Positions 8,685 to 16,692 of a stretch of 64,000 nt of DNA are shown piece by piece; the first letter of the stretch is position 1, and each line of letters starts with the position of its first letter. Under the pieces are notes generated by a model. The model saw nothing but the letters and a program-made list of their open reading frames with translations. It was not told where the DNA came from and searched no databases. A program made the translations under genes and the position numbers. Origin of the DNA: Falsigemmobacter intermedius (GTDB lineage Bacteria; Pseudomonadota; Alphaproteobacteria; Rhodobacterales; Rhodobacteraceae); assembly GCF_004054105.1 (NCBI RefSeq), contig NZ_SBLC01000013.1:1-64000 (forward strand), written 5' to 3'.

Positions 8685-8702
8685 ATGACAGTTACGTGAC
8701 AG
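8685..8702 (-). promoter_or_regulatory. Pho box upstream of the phosphatase-linked ABC operon
   Basis: On the minus strand the sequence is CTGTCAC-GTAA-CTGTCAT, two 7-base repeats 11 bases apart. This matches the PhoB consensus (CTGTCA repeats with a 4-base spacer) with no mismatch in the CTGTCA cores. It is 72 bases upstream of the binding-protein start and in the right orientation to activate the minus-strand operon. PhoB-P should switch the operon on during phosphate starvation. Confidence 0.85.
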
Positions 8703-8782
8703 GTTATTGATAGTTTTATTAAATTCGCCCGCGCGCAAATCAGATGCTGACAGCGGGGGCGGCTGCATGCTTTCGTCCGAAC

Positions 8783-9604
8783 ATGCAGACCTCTGACCCC
8801 CATTCCCCGCATTCCTCTGATGCCCCTGAGGCCCGCCGTGCGCGGATCCTTGACCGCCTGAGCCGTCAGGGCGAAGTCACCCCTGCCGATCTGGCCCGCG
8901 ATCTTGGTGTCAGCGTCCAGACCCTGCGGTCCGATCTGCGCGCGCTGGAAGAGGCCGGGCGCATCCGCCGCCGCCATGGCCGCGCCACCCTGCCACCCGC
9001 GCCCGACAACATCAGCTATCTGCGGCGCAGCACCCTCAATGAGGGGGAAAAGGCCCGGATCGGGGCCAGAGTGGCGGCCCTTATCCCCGATGGCGCAAGC
9101 CTCTCTCTGGGCACGGGCACCACCGTTGAGGCCTGCGCCCGCGCCCTTATGCGCCACCGGGGGCTGCGGGTTTTCACCAACAGCATTGCGGTGCTGACCG
9201 CGCTGAAGGACGCGCCTGAGGTCCGTGTCACGCTCTCAGGGGGGCAGGTGCGGCTGAGGGATCTTGATATGATCGGGGCGGAGGCCTGTGAGTTCTTCGC
9301 CGGGCTCAGGCCGGATTTTGCGATCAGCAGTCTTGGGGGGATCTCGGCGGACGGGGATCTTCTGGATTTCAACATGGATGAAATCCGCCTGCGCCGCGCT
9401 TTGATGCAGGGGGCGGCGGTCCGCATTCTGGTGGCCGACAGCAGTAAATTCGGCCGCAGCGCCGCCCATGCCTTTGGCCGGGTCAGCATGGCGCATCACT
9501 TTGTGACCGGCGGCGCGGTCCCTGCGGTGGTTGCGGCGGACTGCGCAGCCTCGGGCTGTCGTCTCTGCAGGGTCGCGCCTGAGGGAGAGGGGAAGCCCCT
9601 CTGA
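8783..9604 (+). CDS. DeoR/GlpR-family transcriptional regulator
   Basis: A regulator of about 273 residues. The N-terminal winged HTH spans roughly residues 20-70 (GEVTPADLARDLGVSVQTLR, then RIRRRHGRA), and the C-terminal DeoR sensor domain has the LSLGTGTTV and VLVADSSKFGR-type motifs (here ILVADSSKFG) that bind sugar phosphates or related ligands. I chose the ATG at 8783 because the upstream ATG at 8744 only adds a poorly conserved 13-residue extension. The gene is divergent from the Pho-box operon and convergent with the phosphodiesterase gene. It probably represses one or both transporter operons and responds to a phosphorylated intermediate. Confidence 0.85.
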   Translation: MQTSDPHSPHSSDAPEARRARILDRLSRQGEVTPADLARDLGVSVQTLRSDLRALEEAGRIRRRHGRATLPPAPDNISYLRRSTLNEGEKARIGARVAALIPDGASLSLGTGTTVEACARALMRHRGLRVFTNSIAVLTALKDAPEVRVTLSGGQVRLRDLDMIGAEACEFFAGLRPDFAISSLGGISADGDLLDFNMDEIRLRRALMQGAAVRILVADSSKFGRSAAHAFGRVSMAHHFVTGGAVPAVVAADCAASGCRLCRVAPEGEGKPL

Positions 9605-9611
9605 AGACAGG

Positions 9612-9637
9612 GGGGCCGGAGCGTTTGCCCCGGCCCC
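9612..9637. terminator. Hairpin between convergent deoR-type and phosphodiesterase genes
   Basis: GGGGCCGG pairs with CCGGCCCC across a 10-base loop in the 57-base gap between the two stop codons. No T run follows, so any terminator function is tentative. Confidence 0.4.
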
Positions 9638-9661
9638 GCCCGTCGAAGGTCTGCGGGGCGA

Positions 9662-10516
9662 TCAGTAGTCGGTGAAGCCCGGGTGTTTCATCTCCAGCGC
9701 CCAGGTGGCGCTGTCGACACCAGGGGGCGGGGCCAGATCAAAGGCGGGCGCGCGCAGGGCAAATTCATGCATATGCACGATCACATTGCGGTCCTGCACC
9801 AGCACAACGCCATAGGCCGGCTCCGCCAGATTGCCCGGCACCACGCCGTTTTCAGGACGCAGGAACAGGCCAAGCTGATGGTTCAGCCCGCGCATGCAGG
9901 AGAAGGAAATCCCGTCCCAATTGCCAAAGATCGGCCGATGGGCATGACCGAAGAAAAGATGCCGGATGCGGTCCTTATGCGGCTCAATCACGGCGCGGAA
10001 AGCCTCATGATCGAGCATGCGGATGTCGTCCATATGCCCGCAGCCGATCTCAAAGGGGTGGTGGTGCATAAAGAGGAACACCGGCCCCGTGCTGCCCTCC
10101 AGCTGCGCCTGAAGCCAGGCGAGACGGGCAGGGCAATAGCCGCCGTAATGGAAGCCCTGCACCCGGGTGTCGAGGAAAAGGCAGAGCCCCTCTTCGGTCT
10201 GGCGCGCACCCTGCACAAAGCCGTTCTCATCGCGCATCGCCTGCGGGAAGCGGGCGGTGAAGGCGGGGGTGTCGTCGTGGTTGCCGACCATCAGCACCAG
10301 GGGGACGTGCAGATCCGCGATGGCGCGGGAGAAGGCCTCATAGGCCTCCTCATCACCCCAATGGGTCAGATCGCCGGTCACCACGACGAAGGCGGCATCG
10401 CCATGCTCGCGGTTGATGCTTTCGACCGCGAGTTTCAGGCGGCGGGCCGGATTTGCCCCGTAAAGGGTGCGGCCTTCGGCGATGACATGGGTGTCGGTCA
10501 GATGGATGAATTTCAT
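9662..10516 (-). CDS. Metallophosphoesterase, GpdQ/Icc-like phosphodiesterase
   Basis: A 284-residue calcineurin-like phosphoesterase with the full metal-binding set: HLTDTHV (Asp8, His10), VVTGDLTHWGD, GNHDD, FMHHHPFEIG and FFGHAHRP. GpdQ-type enzymes of this family cleave glycerophosphodiesters; Icc/CpdA-type cleave cyclic AMP. It has no signal peptide. It is the last gene of the operon that encodes a UgpBAEC-like importer, so it probably hydrolyses an imported glycerophosphodiester in the cytoplasm. The name follows from context; cAMP hydrolysis cannot be excluded. Confidence 0.85.
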   Translation of the reverse strand: MKFIHLTDTHVIAEGRTLYGANPARRLKLAVESINREHGDAAFVVVTGDLTHWGDEEAYEAFSRAIADLHVPLVLMVGNHDDTPAFTARFPQAMRDENGFVQGARQTEEGLCLFLDTRVQGFHYGGYCPARLAWLQAQLEGSTGPVFLFMHHHPFEIGCGHMDDIRMLDHEAFRAVIEPHKDRIRHLFFGHAHRPIFGNWDGISFSCMRGLNHQLGLFLRPENGVVPGNLAEPAYGVVLVQDRNVIVHMHEFALRAPAFDLAPPPGVDSATWALEMKHPGFTDY

Positions 10517-10549
10517 AACGGGTCCGGTTCTTCTGTCAGATCGTCTGGT

Positions 10550-10578
10550 CTCTGCCGCCGGGCGATCCGGCGGCAGAG
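10550..10578. terminator. Perfect 12-bp stem-loop after the binding-protein gene
   Basis: CTCTGCCGCCGG pairs exactly with CCGGCGGCAGAG across a 5-base loop. It lies just downstream of the binding-protein stop and before the phosphodiesterase start. Without a T run it is more likely a partial terminator or an RNA-stabilising structure that raises binding-protein output relative to the last gene. Confidence 0.6.
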
Positions 10579-10587
10579 GGGGCAGGA

Positions 10588-11880
10588 TTACTTCGCGATC
10601 AGGCGGTTGGTGGTCTCGACCATGGCGGCAAGGCCCGCCTCAACGCTCTGCGCGCCGGTCATCACTTCCCCGATGATTTTGCGCTGCGCGCGCCAGATCT
10701 CGACGCCATTGGTGCCGGGATAGCCTTCCCAGGCGGCAGCGCGGTCAATCTGGAGGTTGGTGGTGTTGAAGTTCGGATTCTCAGCGTAGAATTTGCCCAG
10801 CAGATCCGGGGCGAGCGCCGCGATATTGGTGGGCTTATAGCCTGACCCCAGGACCGCGATCTCCTGACCCTTCGGGCCGGAGGCGAATTTGATATATTTC
10901 CAGGCCGCGTCCTGTTTTGCCTTATCCTGAGCGGTGATCATCATGGCATTGCCACCGGTGGGGATGCGGCCGGTCTCTTTGTTGCTGACCGGATAGGTGG
11001 TGGTGCGCAGCTCAAATTTGTCCCCCACCAGATCCGCAAATGAGCGGTTCGAGTTCGGCGAGGCCATGATGAAGCCGATCTGGCCCGCGGCAAACTGCTG
11101 GCGCGACTGCTCATAATCGCGCAGCGCCATGCCGCCTTCATCGACCATGCGTTTCGCAAGCGTCAGGGCTTTCACGCCATGGGCATCGTCAAAGGCCACG
11201 GTCTGACCATCTTCGGCCATGATTTTCGCGCCCTGCTCAATGATGAGCGCGCGCCAGAGCCAGTCATCGGGCCAGGAGTGGATGTCAAAAGCCATGCCAT
11301 CGGCATCGCCTTCAAGCGCCGAGATGCGGCCCGCGAGATCAATGAGGCCGTCCCAGGTATCCGGCAGCGCCTCCGGATCACCGCCTGCTTTGCGCACCAG
11401 ATCACCGTTCACAAAGAAGATCGGTGTCGAGGCGTTGAAGCCGATCCCCCAGGTGGTGCCGTCCACCTGCCACTGTGAGAAAAGCGAGGGGGCGTAGTTT
11501 TTCTCAACAAAATCCGGCGCCTCGGCGGCGATATAGCTGTCGAGCGGGATCACTTTGCCCTTTTCGGCCAGATGGGTGACCACTTCGGGCAGCAGGTGAT
11601 AGCCCGAGTGATAGACATCGGGCATGCGGTTGGTCATGGCGGCACGCAGCATGACCTGATGGGTCTCATCATAAGAGCCGTTGCCGATGCGGAATTTCAC
11701 CTCGATGTCAGGGTTCTGGGCCATGAATTCTTTGGCGACGGCCTCATGGAAATGGGCATGGCCCGGAAAAGCCTGCAGCACTTCGATGGTGACTTTGTCG
11801 GCCATGGCGGGCGCGGCCAGCAGCGTGGCGGTAAGACCGGCCAGGGCCGTGAGCGGGCGGGTGACAGCGTGAGAGGACAT
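10588..11880 (-). CDS. ABC transporter substrate-binding protein, UgpB-like
   Basis: A 430-residue family-1 solute-binding protein with a Sec signal (cleavage near APAMADK). Recognisable parts are VEVLQAFPGHAHFHEAV-like N-terminal sequence, a PDVYHSGYHLLPEV segment and a C-terminal SGPKGQEIAVLGSGYKPTN. The family binds glycerol-3-phosphate, glycerophosphodiesters or sugars. It precedes the phosphodiesterase and follows two permease genes in one operon. The neighbouring phosphodiesterase makes a phosphodiester ligand more likely than a plain sugar. Confidence 0.8.
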   Translation of the reverse strand: MSSHAVTRPLTALAGLTATLLAAPAMADKVTIEVLQAFPGHAHFHEAVAKEFMAQNPDIEVKFRIGNGSYDETHQVMLRAAMTNRMPDVYHSGYHLLPEVVTHLAEKGKVIPLDSYIAAEAPDFVEKNYAPSLFSQWQVDGTTWGIGFNASTPIFFVNGDLVRKAGGDPEALPDTWDGLIDLAGRISALEGDADGMAFDIHSWPDDWLWRALIIEQGAKIMAEDGQTVAFDDAHGVKALTLAKRMVDEGGMALRDYEQSRQQFAAGQIGFIMASPNSNRSFADLVGDKFELRTTTYPVSNKETGRIPTGGNAMMITAQDKAKQDAAWKYIKFASGPKGQEIAVLGSGYKPTNIAALAPDLLGKFYAENPNFNTTNLQIDRAAAWEGYPGTNGVEIWRAQRKIIGEVMTGAQSVEAGLAAMVETTNRLIAK

Positions 11881-11921
11881 CTCAACTCCGAAATCTTGTG
11901 GAAAGGTTTGAAAAGGCGGGA

Positions 11922-12749
11922 TTACTTCACGCCGGTCATGGTGATGCCGGCGACGAACTGGCGTTGGGCACAGAGGTAAAGCAGGATCAGCGGGGCGCTG
12001 AGCACGGTGGCTGAGGCCATCAGCGCGCCGAAATTCGCGCCGCTTTCATTGTCGGCGAAATACATCATCGCCAGCGGCGGCGGCGCGAGGCTGGTGTCGG
12101 TGATGACGATCAGCGGCCAGTAAAGGTCATTCCAATGCGCGGTGATGGAAAAGACCGCAAAGGCCGCGATCGCAGGTTTGGCGGCCGGGACAACCACGCG
12201 CCACAGGATCTCCCATTCGCCCATGCCTTCCATGCGGGCGGCCTGGATGATCTCATCGGGGAAAGCCCGGAAGGTCTGGCGGAAGAGATAAATCGCAAAG
12301 ACCGACAGGAAGAAGGGCAGCATCATCGCGAAATAGGTGTCGAGGAGATCCAGTTCCGCCAGCGCCATGAAGAGCGGCAGCGCCGGGACCTGGATCGGCA
12401 CGGTCAGGATCAGAAGGACCGCGCCGAAGAGAAGCTTTGCGCCCCGGAACTCAAACTTCGCCAGCGCATAAGCGCAGGGAATGGCGGTCAGAAGCTGCAC
12501 CACCAGCACGCCCAGACAGACAATCACCCCGTTGAGCATGAAGCGCAGCATGGGGGCCTGCTCAAAGGCGGTGATGTAATGGGTCAGCCCCGTGAAGGTC
12601 TGGGGCAGCCAGCTGTAGCTTTCGGTGAAGACCTCCTGCGCCGGGCGGAAAGAGGTCACGATCATCCAAAAGAAGGGATAAAGCGTCGCAAAGGTCAGCG
12701 CGAGAAGCACCAGATGCGCGGCGAGATCCTTAAAGCTCAGCGCTTTCAT
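11922..12749 (-). CDS. ABC transporter permease, UgpE/MalG type
   Basis: A 275-residue integral membrane protein with the usual six hydrophobic segments of MalG-like permeases and the cytoplasmic EAA loop DEIIQAARMEGMGEWEILWRV. It pairs with the UgpA-type permease, whose stop overlaps its start by 4 bases. The two form the membrane channel of the importer. Confidence 0.88.
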   Translation of the reverse strand: MKALSFKDLAAHLVLLALTFATLYPFFWMIVTSFRPAQEVFTESYSWLPQTFTGLTHYITAFEQAPMLRFMLNGVIVCLGVLVVQLLTAIPCAYALAKFEFRGAKLLFGAVLLILTVPIQVPALPLFMALAELDLLDTYFAMMLPFFLSVFAIYLFRQTFRAFPDEIIQAARMEGMGEWEILWRVVVPAAKPAIAAFAVFSITAHWNDLYWPLIVITDTSLAPPPLAMMYFADNESGANFGALMASATVLSAPLILLYLCAQRQFVAGITMTGVK

Positions 12750-13669
12750 GCTTTGCCTCCCTTACGGTCGAGAAGAAGGTTCTGCAGCAGGGCCAGTGCC
12801 AGAATGATCATCAGAAAGACCACCGTCATCGCGGCGGCGGGGGCCATGCGCAGATATTGAAAGCCTTCCAGATAGGTTGTGTAGAGGAGCACATCCGAAG
12901 CCCCCTGCGGCCCCCCCCGGGTCAGCACCGCCACGGTGTCGAAAATCTTGAAGGCGGTGATGGAACTGGTGATGACCACAAAGACCATGGTCGGGGCCAG
13001 CATCGGCAGGGTAATGCGGCAAAAGCGGTCGAGCGGGTTCTCCATGCCGTCGACGGATGCCGCCTCATAAAGATCCTGCGGGATCGAGGTCAGACCGGCG
13101 GTGAAGATCACCATATTGAAGCCCGCAAGCCCCCAGATCCCGATGATCGCAAGAGCCCAGAGCACCAGATCGGGGCTGCCGAAAAACTCCAGCTTGCCAA
13201 TGCCGATGGCCTCAAGAAAGAAGTTCACCGGGCCGATGTTGCCATGGAGCAGATATTTCCAGACCGTGGCCATGGCGACGAGGGTTGAGGTCACCGGCAA
13301 AAACAGCAGAAGCTGATAAAGCTTGCGGCCGTGGCGCAGGTTATGAACCAGCACCGCCTTCAGAAGGCCTAAGCCTACGGCTCCGGGGACCACGATGGCG
13401 ACATAGCGCAGCGTATTGCCAAGCGCGTTCCAGAAGACGTCATCTTCCGCCAGCGCCAGGTAATTCTCAAAGCCGACCCAGCTGAAGCTGCTGTCACCGA
13501 AGCTGTAATCGGTAAAGCTCATCAGAATGATCAGCGCCACCGGCACCAGCATCAGCCCGATCAGCAGAAGGGTTGAAGGCAGCGCCAGCCCCCAGGCCGC
13601 CCGGGTGAAGCGCAAGGCCCCGTGGCTTCGGCGGCTGAGCGGCGGGTGAGAGAGGGAGAGATCAGACAT
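12746..13669 (-). CDS. ABC transporter permease, UgpA/MalF type
   Basis: A 307-residue inner-membrane permease. After a short cytoplasmic N-terminus it has six hydrophobic segments and an EAA loop (DLYEAASVDGMENPLDRF). Its start overlaps the end of the ATPase gene by 8 bases and its stop overlaps the next permease start, which indicates strict co-expression. It is the heterodimer partner of the protein encoded at 11922. Confidence 0.88.
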   Translation of the reverse strand: MSDLSLSHPPLSRRSHGALRFTRAAWGLALPSTLLLIGLMLVPVALIILMSFTDYSFGDSSFSWVGFENYLALAEDDVFWNALGNTLRYVAIVVPGAVGLGLLKAVLVHNLRHGRKLYQLLLFLPVTSTLVAMATVWKYLLHGNIGPVNFFLEAIGIGKLEFFGSPDLVLWALAIIGIWGLAGFNMVIFTAGLTSIPQDLYEAASVDGMENPLDRFCRITLPMLAPTMVFVVITSSITAFKIFDTVAVLTRGGPQGASDVLLYTTYLEGFQYLRMAPAAAMTVVFLMIILALALLQNLLLDRKGGKA

Positions 13670-14822
13670 GAAGCAGCGCCCCCGAGCGCGCTTTGGGGGA
13701 AGCCCCCCGCCCCGTCAGGCGTTTGCCCATCGCGTCAAAGACCAGGGCATCGGCGGGATCGGCGTGAACGGGCAGCAGGCCGCTGCTCAGATCCATCCGC
13801 TGCGCGGCGCCCGGCGCCAGCCGCAGGGTGACCTTCGCGCCGCTTTGCACATCGGCGCCAAAGACCAGCCCGCTGTGACCCAGATCCTCCAGCCGCTCGA
13901 TCCTGAGACGAGTGACCAGGGCGTCGGGGGTCTTCGGCGTGCCGGCGTGGATATGCTCGGGGCGCAGGGCAAACTGCACCGGATTGCGGTGATCCGCCGC
14001 CAGCAAAGCCCCTGCCTCGCCCCAGAGCGCCAGATCATCCGCGCCGATCACATTCATCCCCGGCGAGCCGATGAACTGCGCCACCCGCAGATCCTGCGGA
14101 TCGGCATAGAGTTTTGCGGGGCTGTCGCATTGCACGATCTCGCCCTCCATCATCAGGGCGACGCGTGAGGACATGGTCATCGCCTCGGTCTGATCATGGG
14201 TGACATAGATGAAGGTCGCGCCCAGGCGCTGTTGCAGCGCGGTGATCTCTGCGCGCATCTGCACCCGCAGACGGGCGTCGAGGTTGGAGAGCGGCTCATC
14301 CATCAGGAAAATCCGCGGCTTGCGGATGATGGCGCGGGCCAGGGCCACGCGCTGGCGCTGGCCCCCCGAAAGGGCAGCAGGGCGGCGGTTCAGCAGATGC
14401 CCCAGTTCCACCTGATCCGCGACCCGGGCCACTTCTTCGCGGATCGCGCGTTTCTCTGCACCATGGAAGGGCCAGGCGCGACCCAGCAGACGGGCGGGCA
14501 GCGGCAGATCGCGGGTCTGAAGCGGCAGGGCAATGTTTTCGCCCACGCTCATATGCGGGTAAAGCGCATAGCTTTGAAACACCATCGCCATATCCCGCGC
14601 GGCGGGCGACAGCGCGTCAATCGGCTGGCCGTCCACCGAAACCTGCCCCTCATCCTGGGCGAGCAGGCCCGCGATGATCCGCAAAAGCGTTGACTTCCCG
14701 CAGCCCGAGGGGCCGACCAGGGTCATAAACTCACCCGGTTTCACATCCAGGCTCACGCCCTTCAGCGTCGTCTGGCTGCCATAGCGTTTGACCACGGTAT
14801 TGATCGTTAAAGATGAAGCCAT
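13662..14822 (-). CDS. ABC transporter ATP-binding protein, UgpC/MalK type
   Basis: A 386-residue ATPase. Walker A is GPSGCGKST, the signature is LSGGQRQR, Walker B is IFLMDEPLSNLD and the switch is YVTHDQTEAMT; a TOBE/OB regulatory domain follows. I place the start at 14822 (MASSLTINTV), which has GGGAG 11 bases upstream and matches the family N-terminus. An upstream in-frame start at 14900 would add 26 unlikely residues. It is the first gene of the UgpBAEC-like operon, so the promoter lies in 14823-15070. Confidence 0.88.
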   Translation of the reverse strand: MASSLTINTVVKRYGSQTTLKGVSLDVKPGEFMTLVGPSGCGKSTLLRIIAGLLAQDEGQVSVDGQPIDALSPAARDMAMVFQSYALYPHMSVGENIALPLQTRDLPLPARLLGRAWPFHGAEKRAIREEVARVADQVELGHLLNRRPAALSGGQRQRVALARAIIRKPRIFLMDEPLSNLDARLRVQMRAEITALQQRLGATFIYVTHDQTEAMTMSSRVALMMEGEIVQCDSPAKLYADPQDLRVAQFIGSPGMNVIGADDLALWGEAGALLAADHRNPVQFALRPEHIHAGTPKTPDALVTRLRIERLEDLGHSGLVFGADVQSGAKVTLRLAPGAAQRMDLSSGLLPVHADPADALVFDAMGKRLTGRGASPKARSGALLHV

Positions 14823-14904
14823 CCGCACATGTTCTCCCGCCATCGGCCCGCCACAGGTTCGCGGGCCATCGGGGGTGTCATTGCGCGAGGCCGGAAACAT
14901 GCGT

Positions 14905-14922
14905 CCGACAGATCGGTAATAG
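14905..14922 (-). promoter_or_regulatory. Weak Pho-box-like repeat upstream of the second ABC operon
   Basis: The minus strand reads CTATTAC-CGAT-CTGTCGG, which keeps the two-repeat, 4-base-spacer shape of a Pho box and matches 10 of 14 positions of the box at 8685. It lies about 83 bases upstream of the ATPase start in the correct orientation. By itself this match is weak. Confidence 0.3.
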
Positions 14923-15070
14923 TTCTGTGAAAATCAGGGGCGGCGGAACTGCGTCAGCGCGAGAAACCGGTTGCGCAGGCCCATGCGGGAGGGGCCGGGA
15001 AGGTCCGCCCGCCCTCAGCAGCTCTGGCCCGACACCTGCGCGGGGTTCCACGCCGGTCGGAAATGGCCCC

Positions 15071-15967
15071 TCAGCGGTCGCCCGCGAAATGGGCGGCGCA
15101 GGCCTCGAGGAATTTTCGCGTGACCGGAAGGAGACCCCGGCGATTGGGGTAAAGCGCATGGATAATCCCCGAGCGCGGCTTCCAGCCGGGCAGCGCCTCT
15201 ACCAGCCGGCCGGACTTCAGAAGCGGCTCCGCCACGGCGCGGGGAAGCTGCACAATGCCGACACCGGCAAGGGCTGAACTCAGCAGCGCGGCCATATCCT
15301 GGGTGATCAGGCGGGGGTGGTGCTGGTGCTGCACCTCCTGGCCCTCCGGGCCGCTCAGTGTCCAGAAATGCCGCGTCTGATCGGGATTCCACGAGAGACT
15401 CGGCAGCCCGCTCAGCGCCTCGGGGCCGCGCAGCGGGCCCTGCGGCAGGCAGCCCGGCGCGCAGACCAGATGCTGCTCATCTGAGCCAAAGCGGCGCAGC
15501 GTGAGCCCGCTGTCCTCAATCGGCTCAAACCGCACGCGGATCGCCAGATCAAACCCCTCGCGCAGAACATCAACGCGACGATGGGTGCTCTCCAGGATCA
15601 CCACCGCTTTCGGATAGCGCGTCATAAAATCGGCCACCATGGGTGCAAGCTGGAACTGGATCATCGAAGAGGGGCAGGCCACGCGGATGACGCCCTGAGG
15701 TTCCGATTTCTGCTGCTCAATCAGATCGCTCGCGGCTTCGGCCTGACTGAGCATGGCGCGGCAGTACTGATAAAAATCCTGACCCAGATCGGTGACGCTG
15801 AAACTGCGGGTGGAGCGGCGGACTAGGGCCACGCCCAGACGCGCCTCAAGCGTGCTGAGCCTGCGGCTGACGGTCGAGCGCGGCAGGCCAAGCCGCCGCC
15901 CCGCCGCCGCGAGGCCCTGCTCCTCCACCAGCACGGCAAAGAGGGCGAAGTCGTTGAGGTCCATCAT
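15071..15967 (-). CDS. LysR-type transcriptional regulator
   Basis: About 299 residues. The N-terminal HTH (DLNDFALFAVLVEEQGLAAAGRRLGLPRSTVSRR) is followed by a periplasmic-binding-protein-like effector domain. The start is taken at one of two adjacent ATGs (15967 or 15964), since the longer reading adds 20 unlikely residues. It is divergent from the pirin gene with 121 bases between them. LysR regulators usually control the gene across the divergent promoter, so pirin, the isochorismatase-family hydrolase and the glutathione transferase are its likely targets. Confidence 0.88.
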   Translation of the reverse strand: MMDLNDFALFAVLVEEQGLAAAGRRLGLPRSTVSRRLSTLEARLGVALVRRSTRSFSVTDLGQDFYQYCRAMLSQAEAASDLIEQQKSEPQGVIRVACPSSMIQFQLAPMVADFMTRYPKAVVILESTHRRVDVLREGFDLAIRVRFEPIEDSGLTLRRFGSDEQHLVCAPGCLPQGPLRGPEALSGLPSLSWNPDQTRHFWTLSGPEGQEVQHQHHPRLITQDMAALLSSALAGVGIVQLPRAVAEPLLKSGRLVEALPGWKPRSGIIHALYPNRRGLLPVTRKFLEACAAHFAGDR

Positions 15968-16088
15968 GGCAATTGTCTCAAATACGGAACACTGAAATGG
16001 CAAATCCCTGCCTATGCCGATTTTCATTCCGGAAATAGAACAATTTTCAGCGCAGGGCCATCAGGGTCCGGCCGGAAAGGAGCCGCAG

Positions 16089-16592
16089 ATGCGTCAGATC
16101 GTCAGTTACAACAGCGAGAAACGCCCCCATTGGGTCGGGGACGGCTTCCCCCTCCGCAGCCTTCTGTCGCCTGAGCGCAGCGCTGCGGCGGCCAGCCCCT
16201 TTCTGCTGCTCGATGACGCCGGGCCGCATCACTTTGGCCCAAAGGCCGGTGCCCCGCGCGGCGTCGGCGCTCATCCCCATAAGGGCTTTGAGACGGTGAC
16301 CCTCGTTTCTCACGGCGAGGTCGAGCATCGCGATTCCACCGGGACGGGGGGCGTCATCGGGCCGGGTGATGTGCAGTGGATGACCGCCGGAAGCGGCATT
16401 CTGCACCAGGAATATCACTCGGCTGACGTCACGGCCCGGGGCGGTGCATTTGAGATGGTGCAGCTTTGGGTCAATCTTGCGGCGAAGCATAAATCCGCGG
16501 CCCCGGGATATCAGAATATGACCCGGGATCTGATCCCCACCGTCACCGAGGGCGCGGCGCAGATCCGGGTGATCGCGGGCCGCTATCACTGA
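16089..16592 (+). CDS. Pirin-family protein, C-terminal domain missing
   Basis: A 167-residue protein that covers the pirin N-terminal cupin: FLLLDDAGPHHFGP, PHKGFETVTLVSHGEVEHRDSTG, GDVQWMTAGSGILHQEYH and QLWVNLAAKHK are all conserved, including the metal-binding His residues. Pirins usually run to about 230-290 residues, but this one stops right after IRVIAGRYH, where the linker to the C-terminal cupin should begin. Only 100 bases separate the stop from the next gene, so the second domain is deleted, not frameshifted. It may be a functional short form or a decaying gene. Quercetinase or redox-sensing roles are known for full pirins. The start at 16089 is chosen by homology. Confidence 0.8.
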   Translation: MRQIVSYNSEKRPHWVGDGFPLRSLLSPERSAAAASPFLLLDDAGPHHFGPKAGAPRGVGAHPHKGFETVTLVSHGEVEHRDSTGTGGVIGPGDVQWMTAGSGILHQEYHSADVTARGGAFEMVQLWVNLAAKHKSAAPGYQNMTRDLIPTVTEGAAQIRVIAGRYH

Positions 16593-16692
16593 CGACAACG
16601 CGGGCCGTTACGGGCGTCTGTGACCTGCGGCCCCTCTCCGGTCCCGGGCATCGGGGCCGGACCGGACGACCTGACCTGAAAGGAGAACTCCC

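Noticed and set aside
7558-8688. A 376-codon open frame on the plus strand
   Set aside because: It is antisense to the binding-protein gene and shows Gly/His-rich composition without any recognisable motif.
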